A DNA stretch of 64,000 nucleotides from Chrysomallon squamiferum (GCA_012295275.1 CM022665.1:41057152-41121151); one strand, 5' to 3'; counted from the first letter of the stretch, positions 1 through 14,536 are shown. Numbers and translations are program-made. The notes: generated by a model from the letters alone, not told the origin.

Positions 1-1039
1 TTGAGTTCTGTCAGTTGATCTGCAAGAGGTATCAATAGTTGATTATCATATAAGTCCAGTCAGTGTTTTACTTGATATTTCTGATGATATTAGTTTGTTC
101 AATGTCATTAAAAACTTTTTATCTATCTATATATTACATGCATACATATATACATACATATGCATATATACATATGTTTTAGCTGCAGCTGTTTTTTTGA
201 TGTCAGACATAATCATGCTTGTATAATATTGATATTTAATATTTCTTATACTTAACATCATTAGGTTGAAAGTAATAAAAAAAAAGATTAATGAAAGTGT
301 TTGAACTTAATTCTTAAAAAGAAATTTTAAAATTAAATAAATAATGAACATTATATTTATAACATTTAAAGTCTAAAATAACAAACATATTGAAGAAAAA
401 CAAAACAAGCAAAAAAAAAAAAAATAATAATAATAATAATAATAATAAGTGAACTTTATTTATAAAAATTATAAAAAATAATAAATAAATAAATAAATAA
501 CATTTATTTTTTGGAGAATTTAAAAATACGACAGAAATTAACATTCGTTTTCAAAGCACTTCCAAAAAAAATCTGTAAAAGCCAGAAATACAATTTTATT
601 TTCTTGGTTTAATCTTACTTAAATTGTTTCCTTTAAATCTTACTCTTGACACTGTAAATCGGAAAGATTACTAAGATCTTCTTTTCACAGAGGACAAATT
701 AACAACAAGCAGTGCAACAGATGCCTTCCCAAACTTTCCAGTTATTGTTATTGCTTCGTGTAATTCAATAGTTCCGAGAAACAGGCAAAAATTGTTGCCT
801 GCCAAATAGATCATGAAATTGGTTTTTCAAATAACATCATGGCAGTAAATATCCATCTTGTAAAGAAGCTTGGCCATTATAAAAATGGAATGAAAAGGAC
901 AAGACTTCCATATTGCAGTATGATGTCATCTTTATGGCTGTGTACGATATAATAACCACAGAAACGTTTGTCGTTTGGTTCTTTTTCATTATGGATATTA
1001 CAGCCATAAAACAGCGTTCTACTGTACACAGATGAAATG

Positions 1040-1042
1040 TTT

Positions 1043-1087
<45 letters not shown>

Positions 1088-1298
1088 TATATTTTTTATT
1101 AATAATTATATTATTACGTTATTATTACCATTATTTTCATTATTATATTATCATCGTCATCTTTATCATTATTATTATCATTACTGTCATGATCATTGTT
1201 ATTATTTTTATTATTATTAGCATTATCATTACTGTTGTTGTTGTTGTAATGGATATCATTGTCATTCTCACAGTTATTATTATTATTACTGTTACCAT

Positions 1299-1330
<32 letters not shown>

Positions 1331-1340
1331 ATAGTAGTCA
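1040..1340. repeat. Degenerate ATT / AGT trinucleotide tract
   Basis: About 300 bp of ATT, ATC and GTT triplets ending in a pure AGT run near 1298-1330. Purity decays in the middle, which suggests an old array with a younger AGT expansion at its right end. Confidence 0.9.
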
Positions 1341-2039
1341 TTGTATTTTTTTTTACTGGATGGATTCTATCTTTTCTATAATTTACCTCCTTTTTATTTT
1401 TTTTAAATTTTAAAATGTCTTAATACATTTTTGTTTATTTATTAAAAAAGGAAGAGATAAGTTTCTCATCTCATTTTTTTTCTTACCTTTTATTTATTTA
1501 TTAGTTTCTCTGTTTTTACATTTATTTATTTATTATTTTGATGTTCTTTTATTTATTTTTTTTTTCTTTGTTTTATTTTATCATTATTTCACATTCTTCA
1601 AACTAAAAACAAAAAAATTATATATATTTTATTCTTTATATTTATTTGTAATTACTTCCTTATTTCATTTTTTTCTCCTCTAAACCAAAAAAAAAAACAA
1701 ATTTAAAAATATGTATTAAAGAAAAAAAAATCTTTTGTAGTGCAGATGATTTATCTCTAATGACAGCAATCAAACCTGCTGCAAATTCTCTGTTTTTCAA
1801 TAAAGCAGTTGATGTGTGATACATTCCACATTTTTTTAAATTTGATTTCACTGCATCATTGCTTCAGTTTTTTATTGTTCTTTTTTTTTTTTTTTTAAAT
1901 TTTAAATTTTTTTTTTTATTTATTCATTTTTTTTTTTTTGTGTGTGTGTGTGTGTGTGTTTGACAAATGCTGAATCATTGTCAACTGAGCTTTAAAAGAA
2001 TAAAAACAACAATAATGTCAATATCACTTCTAATACATC

Positions 2040-2580
2040 ATCTATTTTAAGTAGTAGAACTTCAGTTACTACTACTGTTACAGCTACTAATTATTATTAA
2101 TACTATTCTTACTACTGCTTCAGTACTGATGCTATTACTTTTACTACAACTACTACTACTACTACTATTACTGTTACTATTATTGCAACAGCTACTATCA
2201 GTAGTACCACACTTACCACTACTATTACTACTAGGACTATTACTGTTGCTATTACTGCTACTACTTCAACTACTATCATACTACTTCTATTACTACTACC
2301 ACTACTACTGCTACATCAAATATTTATGAAGTACAGTCACATATACATATACATAAACACTTCATATATACACACATATCTATATATACACTATTTCTGC
2401 TGCTACTACTATTCTATTACAACAAATATCCCTAGTAGTATTAATACTGTCAGTAAACTACTACTACCATCACAACTACTACTACCATGACATCACCACT
2501 ACCACCACCACAATTGTTTTTACTATATCACTACTAGAATTTCTACTATTTTTGTTACTACTACTGCAACCTCTACATAT
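2040..2580. repeat. Degenerate ACT (TAC/TTAC) trinucleotide tract
   Basis: More than 500 bp dominated by ACT, ATT and ACC triplets, interrupted by an AT/AC-rich patch at about 2335-2395. Similar in composition to the tract at 34720-35180. Confidence 0.85.
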
Positions 2581-3769
2581 ACATACATGACAACATACAC
2601 ACAAATACAGACACACACAGACATACACACATTACATTAATAATTAACTTAAGGATGTGCTTTTCTAAGGATTGGTTCATTTATTGTCAGAATATTTGCA
2701 AAAAAAAAATAAAACAAAATAAATAAAAAATAAAAATAAAACAAAATAAAATAATATTGTATGACATGAAACTATTATTATTCTTGTTAAATCTGTTATG
2801 ATTCAGCTGCATGTAAACCTCATAGTTACTTCATTCATGAACCATCCTTCTACAACTGTAACTTCAAAAAAAAAAAAAATATATATATATATGTATATTA
2901 AAGCAACCAATCCATTTTTGAACCTTTTAATCTCGAAATCTTTGACTGACTGATTAGCTGGTCTGTTAAATATCACTTTACGAAATCCACTCTCTGTTAA
3001 TTAGTAATAATTGGAAATAATTATCACTGCTTGTTATTGATTTTTGTTTGTGATAACCTGACGCTCCACAGACTGGATTAACTATGGATTTCCAATGACG
3101 GCTAAGAGCACAAGAAGAAGATTCCAGTGAATATCTACTTACTTGCGTATCGTTTCTGAAAATTCTTAAACTGGTTTCACTGGATCTTGGCAGTAATATT
3201 TATTTTCCTGTTTGACACCTGTAAGTTTTTGCTGTCATCCTCTCTTTCCCTCTGTTTCTCATTCTACTTATCTATCTCTCTTTCTTTATATATCTCTCTC
3301 TCTCTTTCTTTCTCTTTCTAATTCTGTCTACCTGAATCTTTTTTTCTCTCTCTATCTCTATCTGCCTATCATTCTTTCTCTGTTAATGATCTTTTCAAGC
3401 AAAGTCTGGAAGTTAATCATTTTATCCAGTATATATTCTAAAACAATAAAATTTAGTATTAGAATACAGTGCAGTATATGCAGTTTGATGAAATAGTCAG
3501 AAACCTCTACTGATACTGTTAATGGTAATTTTAAGCAAAGTTTGGAAATTCAGTACATAAGAATAAAACACAAATACACATGAAAATAGCTTTCTTTGGA
3601 ATACAATTCATTCAATTGAAATTGTAATTTAAACAAAGTTTGAAAATTAATCTCTTTTAATCAGTATACAGGACAGTGCAGTATATTACAATAAGTTGAA
3701 GTATACAGAAACTGTACTGACTGAATTAATGGCTGTTTAAAACAAAGTAGGAAAATTAATCACCTTATC

Positions 3770-4005
3770 CAGAATGCAATTCAATAAAATACAACATAAT
3801 ATAATACAATATAATAAAATCCAATACATTATAATACAATATAATTAAATTCAATACATTATAATGCAATGCAATAAAATCCAATACATTATAATACAGT
3901 GCAATAAAATCCAAATATATTATAATACACTGCAATAAAATCCAATACATTATAATACATTATAGTTAAATTCAGTACATTAGAATACAATAAAATTCAA
4001 TTGTG
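3770..4005. repeat. AT-rich minisatellite, ~35-bp unit
   Basis: Repeated phrase CAATAAAATCCAATACATTA followed by TAATACA with small variations, five to six times in tandem. It makes an antisense open frame of Tyr/Asn/Leu repeats which is not a gene. Confidence 0.85.
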
Positions 4006-4544
4006 CAGTGCTGTACAATGTATACAATATTGGTCCTCCTCACGGTCATTTAAAGGACAGTTTGAAAATTAATCTCTTTATTCTTGATCAACCATCTCTT
4101 AATATGATATATTTAATCTTGTACGTCTTCAGAATACGATGGCCAGCCTGATTTCCTGTGTGTGATGGAGGGAGACCAGAGTGATATCCTAATAATGACA
4201 AGATAATTATGAAATCTGTCAGCTGCTAAATAAACCCGATTTCGCTGATTTTCTTTTGATCATATTTTAATTGCATATCGTCCCTGTTAGTTGCGGTGGA
4301 GTGAATGTTAAAGGTGAACCAGCAAATGTGCCCAGAACTGTCGAAATGGAAATTTTAAATCTTCTCACTTGACAGTTGTGGTGTTTCATAAGATACCAAA
4401 ACTGCAGTCTGCATAAAAATAAAAAATAAAATAAAAAAAAGGTAGAAGAGGAAAAACAAAAGGTTGGAGATTGTCTTTGTATGTCGAGTCGAAAATAGTG
4501 TGACGATTTTTGTGTTTGAATTTTTTATGTTTTTAAGGGGATTG

Positions 4545-4720
4545 TTAAAAATTACTTATTTTGGAAGATTACTTTTAGTTTCTGAAATGTTCAATATGGT
4601 GGACAGTTTTGGTTAATTAAAAATTACTTATTTTGGGGTGATTAGATTTATTTTTGAAACATCCAATATGGTGGATAAAAATTACTTATTTTGGAAGATA
4701 ACTTTTATTTTTCGAAATAT
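4545..4720. repeat. Three-copy tandem repeat, 58-72 bp
   Basis: The phrase AAAAATTACTTATTTTGG recurs at 4547, 4619 and 4677, each time followed by a diverged GA-rich and AATATGGTGGA-containing segment; spacings are 72 and 58 bp. Confidence 0.85.
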
Positions 4721-5854
4721 CCAGTAAAGATATATTAATAACACATGCAATAAATTGTCCATTGAAAAAGTTATATATTGTAGTAGAATGCTTAAAAATG
4801 TATATGGATAAAAATAAAATCTAGATTGATGGAACATCTTAGATTATCAAAAAAAAAACCCACAATACTGGTTTTTGGAGATTTGTTGATGAGAAACAAG
4901 TTGATGGATCATCATGATGATTAAAAAATTATCTTATTTCCTGGAACACACATTACTAGATCATTAAACATAAAGATTCAGTGACAGCAGTTGTTTTAAG
5001 CTTAATAACAAAACATTTTGATATCTAGAAAGAAAGAAGAAAAGAGGAGAGAAATAATTGAAAAAGGAAAGGAAAAAAAAAAAAAAGAAGGAAATCAACA
5101 AAGAAATAACTAAGAAAGAAAGAAGAAAAACAAACAATGTTAAAAAAAATAATGAGAAAAGAAAAAAAAATGAGAAAAAAAAAAGAAAATGAAAATAATA
5201 CAAAAGAAATAAGATAGAAAAAAGGGAAAAGAAGATACAGAAGAAAATGAAATAAAGTTACAAAGCAAAAATAACAACAAAAAACAATATTTAATAAAAG
5301 AAAGAAACAAAGGGAAAGATAAAACATTTCTCATTTAAATTAATTAATGAGCAAAAGTAAGAAAAAATAAAATTTGAAAGAAAGACAGGAAACAAAGAAA
5401 AAAAAAGGGTAAAAGCTACCAAATATATTTTTCCATAGAGTTTTAACTTCATTTTTTTTTTTTTTAATTTTTTAAAATAATCCTCATCAATTATTTATTT
5501 GGTTTTTAGGTACATCACCATTTTGAGACTGGGGAAATAGTTTTAAATATCACTTTATCAAAAATTAATACTGTTGGAGTGATAAGAAAAATTGTCATCC
5601 ATCTTGTATTCGTGTTATAACTGATATTGAAGATAAGAATGTCTTTTCAGTAATCAGAGATCTCTCTTTACAGCAAACATAAAAATGAATTCATCAACAT
5701 TTTTTCTGCAGCATAAAGTCAGAGTGTAGAATGTCAGTGAAAATTTTACATAGTTTTCATGTTTAGTTTGTTTAATTTAAAAAAAAAATCATCATGGCTT
5801 CATTTATAACCTTTTTGTTTCATGTTACTGTTATTAATTCTGAAAATATATGTA

Positions 5855-5856
<2 letters not shown>

Positions 5857-5891
<35 letters not shown>
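5857..5891. repeat. (GT)n microsatellite
   Basis: Nearly pure GT run of about 35 bp. Confidence 0.95.
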
Positions 5892-5894
<3 letters not shown>

Positions 5895-6301
5895 TTTGAC
5901 ACCTAATTAATTCAGGCAAGTTACTGCCTAACAAAATTAAAAAATACAGTTTAAAAATGTGGATAAATCTATCACTAAATGTTAAATGAATGTTACTTTT
6001 ATTATTATTATTTCTTATTTATTTATTTTAAATTTTTTTTAGCAGTTCTGTCTTAATTAATAATACTGTACAATATGTTGTCACCACCATTTTTCTGAGG
6101 CATTTATATGATCTCGTACAGGGTGAACCAATTTGTTTTGTGGTTTTATCCTGTCCAGTTTTAACTAATAACAAAGTAAACAACAAATAAGTACAGTTAT
6201 AAAAAACAACAACTGGGCACTGCCATTTTTCTGTAGTTGTTATGTCATCACATACAACATAATGACACTTCATTGCTCTGTAATTTCTTCTAGAACAGTC
6301 A

Positions 6302-6337
<36 letters not shown>

Positions 6338-6832
6338 GATTTATGAAAACTATGCTTTAAAAAAAAAAAAAATCAAATTTCCTATTTGTGACCATGTCTG
6401 ACAAAGCTGATCATATAACATTCATCAACAGCTGTGTGAGTGTGACAGGGTAACAAAGTCGAATTAGAAAACAGCTCTTCTGTACTTGTGTCACAGGAAG
6501 TTTACCAAAAGAAAATCAGACTAATTTGACTGGAATAAAAATACCTGTTATCTCCTCTTTGCGCAATGTGGGCAGTGAACTCAAGTTTGCAGACGGAAAT
6601 TATGGAGATTCCTAAACTGAGGCAAGACGACGTCTGTTACATGGTATCGTGATTGCTGCGTAATTTGTCGAACATGAAGATAGTATGTCATTGGAAAATT
6701 TGGAAAAGAGTAATAACATTAAAAAAAAAAAAAAAAAGATTACATGATTGAGATTGAAGAAATAAAAAGATTAAGAAATGATATAATTAGGAAATTGAAA
6801 TTTTTGGTTTATAAACATACACACACATAATA

Positions 6833-6985
6833 TCTGTGTGTGTGTGTGTGTTTATAGATATATATGTGTGTGTGTTTTTAGATATATATATGTGTGTGTG
6901 TATATATATATATATGTACATTGTGTACAAGTGTGTGTGTATGTGTGTGTTTATATATTTATAGATATGTATACACACATACACA
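6833..6985. repeat. Mixed (GT)n/(AT)n microsatellite
   Basis: Alternating purine-pyrimidine blocks TGTGTG and ATATAT over 150 bp, with several GTGT/ATAT switches. Confidence 0.85.
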
Positions 6986-8779
6986 TACATATATAATGAA
7001 ACTATAGTAGGAAAATTCAGTAAATTATTAAATGGAGATTAAAATATATAAGTATTAGCATATTTCTCAAATGGCTTGAAATCTAGCATGAACAGAAATA
7101 TGAGCTTTAGCCTTTTGTTGATATAAATATTAAAACAGGTTAATTAAACTGAACAAAAATATCTGTAATGAATTTTGATCTTGAATAATAATTAAAACAG
7201 AATTTTATTATTTTGTACTTTTTTCTTTTCATTTACAGTATTACATTTCTGTTACTGCTGAACTGATTATTAGTTAATACTTGTTTGCAATCCCTCCTTT
7301 AGAAAAAGAAATAGGAGAAAAAATGAACAGCAATATTAATATATTTTAATTACTTGGGGAAATAATATTTCACAGAACTGTAAATTCAAGATGGTTGCAT
7401 TATTGAAAAAAATCACGGAAAAACAACCAGAAATTTAATACTTATACAAGCTTTACAAAAATTCAGTCAAATAAGTCTATAACTGAATTTTCAAATAAAA
7501 ATAAGCAGAAATAATGTTTAAAACTAAAATTAATATAATAATGAAACTATGATGTAATGTATTCTGAAATTGTCAAAGAATATTAAGAAAAAAATAAATA
7601 CATAAATAAAAGAATTAAAAAGTCAAAGCTTTGATGTAATTTGAGAAATTAATACATTTTTATTTTACAATTTCAGCTTTTGAAAATTAATTATTTCTGT
7701 CAGAAAATTAATCACTTCTGTAATTTTATAGTATGTCTGAATTTTAGAGCAAAATCTTATTTGAACTTTAATTATTTTTCTTTTCTTTCTTTCATTTTAA
7801 AACATATTTATTTTTATTTCTATCTATTTTTAAAACTTCATTTATTTACATTTTTCTCATAAAGAAACAAAATAAATAAAGTTTTAACATTTACAGCAGA
7901 AACATATTACAAGCATTTTCATTGGTGAATAATCTTTTCATGTTTTAGTCTAATTCTTCAAAGGTTTATTTATTAACACATGACACTAAAGAACTGACTC
8001 CTTTTATTATTATATTTTTAATCCACAGATATTCTTCCATTTTTTTTGCTGTTCACCTAATTATATAATTTTGCTTATCACTGAAAAATCTATTGTCACT
8101 TTTATTCATCAAAAGATATATTTTCATCTTTCATCTCCAAAAGATATGTTTTCACTATTCAGACAAAAATATATTTTTGGTATTCATCCAAAGTTACATT
8201 TTCATTTTTATGTGTTACAAGTACAGCCATGAAATGACCTTCAGCATACACAGAATTATATACAAACACATTCATTCACACACATACACAAATACACAAA
8301 CATACGCACACATTTGCATACATTACATACATACATACATACATACACACATGCACACATATTTAAAAAAAAAAATACAACCACATTTTAAAAAAAACAA
8401 AACAATGTCATTCTGACATCCATTTTCTTTTTTTAACATCAACTGATCTTGAACCTTGATATGTATCATTTGTCAAAGACTTTTATCAGATTGTGTTTCA
8501 TTTTCATCCATAAAAAAAAAAAAAAGAGAGAAAAAAAAAGAGAAGAGATTAAATAATTTTTTTTTTAAATGTTTCTTTTCTATTTTACAACTAATGAAAG
8601 TATTTTGTGTTTGTTGCTTATGACCACATCATTGCACGCTGAGTGGATCAGTGTTGTTGTGGGTTGTCTGCATGTCTCTGGGGGCATGTTCAAGCTTTGA
8701 GAGAGATTCTTCAATCTTTTATTTTTTTTTTTTTTTTTGTTGTTGATTAATGCACAGGTCATGTAGCACCAGACCTCTT

Positions 8780-8868
8780 GGTTGTTGTTGTTGTTGTTTT
8801 TTTATTTTTATTTTTATTTTTATTTTTATTTTTATTTTTATTTTTATTTTTATTTTTATTTTTATTTT

Positions 8869-8926
<58 letters not shown>
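8780..8926. repeat. (GTT)n, (TTTTTA)n and long poly(T)
   Basis: A short GTT run is followed by a TTTTTA hexamer array to about 8870 and then an unbroken T run of about 56 bases. It opens three spurious frames coding Phe, Ile/Phe or Lys/Asn. Confidence 0.95.
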
Positions 8927-8927
<1 letters not shown>

Positions 8928-9393
8928 AGGATTAATTTTTTTTTTTGGGGAGAGAAATGTGTTTGAGACATTTCACTTCAGTTGAGAAAAAAGAGATTTT
9001 AATTCAGTGAGCCAGTGGTGTTTTGTTTTTATACAGGCTTTTTTTTTTATTTATTATTGTTTTATTTTTTTTTTCAACCAAATTCACTGGTAGAAAGATA
9101 TTTTAATTCAGTGACTTTTTGTTTGTATAGATTTCTTTTCACCATTATGGTTATTCGGTATTAGAAACTTCGAGAAGCATTTTCTTATGATGAGTTTGTT
9201 GATTGTCACTTTTATCTCATATTCCAGCCTATATTGTTTTACAATGCTCAACAGTCCTGCAGTATTAAGTGAATGTGTTCATTTTTATTTATATATATAT
9301 ATATATGTATAGATGATGGATGGATGAATGAATGGATGGATGCAATGTATGTAATGTATGCATTTATGTAGTATGTTTGTTTATATGAATGTG

Positions 9394-9400
<7 letters not shown>

Positions 9401-9425
<25 letters not shown>

Positions 9426-9487
9426 TGTATGTATGTATGCATTATGTATACTTACATTTGCATATATATTTGTGTTATAAATGTATG

Positions 9488-9564
<77 letters not shown>

Positions 9565-9594
9565 TAATCAACGATGAAAGATAAAACCATAACA

Positions 9595-9635
<41 letters not shown>

Positions 9636-9639
9636 ACAT
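9401..9639. repeat. Cluster of GTAT, GT, GA and CA microsatellites
   Basis: (GTAT)n at 9401-9439, (GT)18 then (GA)18 at 9490-9560, and (CA)n at about 9598-9639. The GT/GA part and the later CA part are partly complementary and could pair as a hairpin. Confidence 0.92.
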
Positions 9640-10108
9640 AACGTTTAAATGTCAAATTCATACCTTAGAACACAGACAAATATCATTCCACTGATTTACA
9701 ACACATCTTGTGCATTTCCTCATTTCTTTTCTATTAACTAATCTTCCATTATGCTGCGTTCTCCAACACATCAGACATTAATCTTGGCTGGCATTTTAAG
9801 TTCTTTTCGCTACTGTGTTAATGACTGGGTGTCTGTGGGGTGTCATACTGTCTCTGAGCGTTTGACACCACTTTCCTAAAACTACAACTGAAAACAAAGA
9901 GAAACAGGATATTTTTGGAAATTAAGAATCAGAGCAGACGCAGACATTTCACACAGCAGAGAAACAGCCCAGGAACGTAATCCAATCTTCACGAAATTTG
10001 ATTGGTTGTTTTTAAAATCTGTAGTTTGTCGGGTTTGAAAACTTCCTTGTTTGATTGTCGGAATTTGATATTATTCTGTGAGCAATTAGATCTGTATATG
10101 TATATTTT

Positions 10109-10110
<2 letters not shown>

Positions 10111-10157
<47 letters not shown>
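10111..10157. repeat. (AT)n microsatellite
   Basis: Pure AT dinucleotide run of 47 bp, about 400 bp upstream of the first B3GALNT2 exon in the window. Confidence 0.95.
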
Positions 10158-10161
<4 letters not shown>

Positions 10162-10317
10162 ATCTGGTGTATTTAGTAATTATCTTTGCTTTCCATTTTT
10201 TTTTTTTTTTTTTAATTCTTTTTGTTTGGTTTTGTTTTTGTCTAATGTTTTGGGGGGTTTTGGGGGTTTTTTTTTTTGCCATCATTATCTTTTATCTGCT
10301 TATTTGTTATCATGAAG

Positions 10318-10384
10318 ATGATAATGGTTATGATAATGATGATTACAATCACCATTATCATCATCATTATTTTAATTATTATTG

Positions 10385-10419
<35 letters not shown>

Positions 10420-10450
10420 TTTATTTTTATCATTATTAATATTATTATTC
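10318..10450. repeat. ATT/ATG trinucleotide tract
   Basis: Degenerate TGATAA/CATTAT triplets become a pure ATT run at about 10388-10418, about 120 bp before the B3GALNT2 acceptor. Confidence 0.85.
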
Positions 10451-10565
10451 ATTATCCATCATACCATTAATCTTGATTTATTTAATAATATTATTACAAA
10501 CTCTTCATTTTTGTTTCTTCTCATTATTTCGTGCTGAAATGTTTTTTTTTTTTTTTTTGTTTTAG

Positions 10566-12046
10566 GATCGCAGAAAACTTTAAAGTGAGGTTTGTTCTCA
10601 AGACAGACGATGATTGCTTGGTTGATATGGAGAACATTCTCACAGATTTGAAGAAGATAGAAAACAAACCTAAAGTTTGGTGGGGAAGGTAAGATACTGT
10701 TATCTAAAACCTATAAACAATACTTGAGATACAGTGTGTCAGTTCAAATTAATAGGTGTTTATGAGTCTTTAGTTATTTTTTTTTATTTATGAGGGCAAG
10801 GTCAGTACATGTTATATAACAACTGCGAAAAATACTTATATCACATACAAGATGTGAATTATTAAGTGTTAATGAGTCCATAGATATTTTTTGTTTATGA
10901 AGGGAAAATATGTTAGTGTTTGATAACAGCTTTAATTCTCTACTATCATAAATAATAGTCAGATCATAAACAACATGTCTGGGTGCCTTTATAATGTATT
11001 TTAGTGTTTAAGAAAGGAATCAAAAGTTATTTTTGATAATGACTTCATTCATACACATGCACACACACACACACACACATACACCCACTTACACATAAAC
11101 ACATACATTCATATATATATATACACACATTTACCAGTCTATTAAAGTATTTGGTATGTGTTAAGGCAAGGAACATTAAAAAGATGTCTTGTCAGAAATG
11201 CCACACAAAATAACGATATTTTTTGAGGAGCCCTGGATGGAATTGGAAATGATGAGAAAATGAAAATGTCTCACATCTATTTGTTCAATATTTCATCAGG
11301 TCCAGGATGAGCTCTCTAACCACTGTTCCCTGTCTGTAGGAGGTTTATATTACAGCTCTGTATATAGGATAAACAGATACAATGAAATTTTTATGACAGA
11401 TAAATTCAGAGGCTCATGGCTTTAATTTGAGTATTGAAGGGTTGTTCACAAAGCACTGCAGAGTTAATTAACCCTCCGTGAACTCTCCTGTTTATTCACT
11501 GTGTAAAACCAATTTATATGTATTCCAATTTACTTGGTAATCACCAGATAACCAAAAGTATTTTTCTTTATACAATTTGGAACATTAGCTTAAAAGTAGG
11601 TTGTGGATTTATGGATAAATGGTGTTCTTTATTATAACAGAGAAATAATTGTGTTGTAAATGTATTTAATTTGGTATAATTGAAAAATAAGTACTTTATC
11701 TCAGAATGATTAAACACAAGTAGTTGTTTAGAGGATATGATGGGTTTGTGTAATTAAAGGGACTGAACCACTCAGGTTTTCGTAAATTAAAGGGAACCTG
11801 TCACACTTGTTCAAAATGTTAAAGGGAATCACTCAGTGGTGTAGTAATAAAAATAAAAACAGACCAATGAATTTTTAATGATGTGGTTAAGGTGTCTGTA
11901 TCAAGATTAGAAAATAATTGGAACAGTCTTGGCACCAGCTGCTAACCAGAATTAGTAATTAAACCAACACATTGTTCTAACTAAATAATCTTCTAACATA
12001 TTAACACTAACATTGTCTTGGACAAGTCAGCTGTGCTTTTTACTTG

Positions 12047-12088
<42 letters not shown>

Positions 12089-13102
12089 TTTTTTTTATTT
12101 ATCTACTTTTTTTTTTTTTTTTTTATTATTTATTTTTTTAAATTATTTATATATTTAATTTTATTTATTTATGAATTTTATTTATTTGTTTGTTTGTTTG
12201 TTTATTTTATCTTATTTATTTATTTGTTTATTTTATCTTATTTATTTACTTTATTTACTTTTTATTTATTTATTATTACCTTTTTGGGGGGGTTATTTAT
12301 ATATTTGTTAAGGTTTAGTTATTATTATTATTATTATTTTATTATTATCATTTGTTTATTTCACTTTTTTACAATTTCTCAAAAGAATCACACTTCATAT
12401 AATCATATATAAAACACAGTAACTACAATATATATATATATTTTGTTTCATGATTTTAAATTTCACAGATGATTGGCTGGAGAAAAAAATAATGCATGGC
12501 AATATATGATATATGAATATTTTCAATTTCCAAAAAAAAAATTACTAGGAAAAACCTTTCTATATTACGTTTTTATACATATCTATTTTATTTTATATTT
12601 TTCAATATCCTATATAAATAACTACCGGACAAAAATATATCATACTGTTAGGTTCCTGTTAAATTTATATTTTTTTCAGTTTCATAGAAAAACACGTAAA
12701 AAAAAATGAAAAAAAAAAATTTAAAAAAAAAATTTTGTATATTCCTTTATTCTTCTATTTTATTTAAAAAAAATTTTTAGTTTCCGAAATGAATGGCTGG
12801 TTGAGAGACATGGGAAGTGGAAAGAGAGATCATTTTCATCCTCTGTCTATCCAAAATTTGCCTGTGGCTCTGGAAGTGTTGTTTCCGAAGACATCCACCA
12901 CTGGATTGTCACCAACTCCGATCATCTTCATGTCTTCCAGGTATCTGCATCTATTTTTCTGGCATTTTGGGAGGTTTTTTGTTGTTGTTTTTTTGTTGTT
13001 GATTTTTTTTTTTTCTTTATAAATTTTCTATCTGGCTTCAGTATTATTAGAGTTTTATTATTCTTTTTTTTTTTTTTTTTTTTTTTTCTTTTTTTCTTCT
13101 TG

Positions 13103-13133
<31 letters not shown>

Positions 13134-13604
13134 TTTTTCTGTTCATTCTTTCTTTCTTTTTTTACTTTCTGTTAGTTTTTGACTTTTTTTTTTTTTTACA
13201 CTTTTTTTTTTTTTTTTTTGTTTTTTTTTTTTTTTTCATTTTCTGTTTAAGTTTTTTTCTTTTCTATTTCTCTCTCTCTCTCTCTTTTAAATTTCATTTT
13301 CTGTGTCTATATTTTAAAAATTTATTTTCAAATTTTTCTTATTCTCCATTTCTTTTTTTTTTTCCATTTTTATTCTTGTTCTTGTTTTCTTTTCTTTTTC
13401 TCTCAGTTTCGATGTTCATTTTAAATCTATTCTTATTATTTTCTTTTGTTCTTGTTTCCTTTTTCTGTTTTACCATCAGTTCTTAGTTTCAATTTTACAG
13501 TTCTTTCCATTCTAGCTCTTGATCTCCAGTAATATTTTCTCTTTGTTCTAATTTTTTTCTTTTATTTCTGTTTTACACAATATTATTTTCTGTAAACCTG
13601 TGCT

Positions 13605-13644
<40 letters not shown>

Positions 13645-14238
13645 CATCTGTGATAGAGAAAAAAGAAGACATTTTGATGTAAATCTATCCCTGTTTAACT
13701 AGACTAGACACACATTTAACTCCCTCACTTTACAACATACTGTTATCATCTTGAATTACTCAGTCTTCTTCTTTTTCTTCTTTAAGAAAACAACAACTTT
13801 ACTGAAAAATCTTACCAGAAAACAAAGTGATAAAAAAAAAAATATGTATATAAAAAAAAAAAATGAAATTTTTGATTAGGACTTTCACATTTTTCAATTT
13901 TTAATTTGTTTTTAATTCTTTCATTAATTAATTTTTGCTTACATTTAATTTATCATATTAAAAAAAAAGAAATAAATGTCATAATGGACAAGTGAAATAA
14001 TAATAAATATAGAAATGTAAAATCAATGTTTGTGTGTGTGTGTGTGTGTGTAGACATACATACATATATATATATGATAAATTAAATTTTAAAAATACTC
14101 TTTAATGTATGCAAGAATTAGATAATGAAAGAATTTATTATATATATGTATGTATAATTTATATACAATACAAATCCAAACAATTTCTCTATATCTATCA
14201 AACTTACATGTGAGTGTATTAAAATATATATATGCACC

Positions 14239-14303
<65 letters not shown>

Positions 14304-14480
14304 TCATTTACTTTCAGTTAACCACTCTCAGTATTATACAGCCATCTGTCACAATACATACACATGCATGCAATAACTTCCATAATCACATATGTGTATG
14401 AATGGAAGTCAGTAGGTAAAAGCTGGGATTATTTCTTAATATCTGAAAAAGTACACTTTACTATGACACAAACACAAACA

Positions 14481-14536
<56 letters not shown>

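Larger units (their letters stand above)
1..10565. other. Repeat-rich non-coding region, probable intron/upstream of B3GALNT2
   Basis: No exon could be supported here. All open frames are short and made of homopolymers, di- or trinucleotide repeats or Leu/Phe-rich antisense of A/T tracts. Because the 10566 exon begins with a split codon, at least the 3' end of this stretch must be intron. Contents are listed separately: ATT/AGT and ACT trinucleotide tracts, two AT-rich minisatellites, GT, GTAT, GA and CA runs, and a T-rich TTTTTA array. Confidence 0.7.

Noticed and set aside
4134-4210. Possible B3GALNT2 exon after a CTTCAG acceptor (reading EYDGQPDFLCVMEGDQSD)
   Set aside because: It has a reasonable non-repetitive composition, but no strong donor and no match to the B3GALNT2 blocks I remember.
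10002-10439. 145-residue plus-strand frame ending just before the B3GALNT2 exon
   Set aside because: Crosses an AT run, a T run and an ATT tract, and does not connect in phase with the exon at 10566.
13100-13486. 128-residue Phe/Leu/Ser frame
   Set aside because: Pure product of the T-rich pyrimidine tract in an intron.
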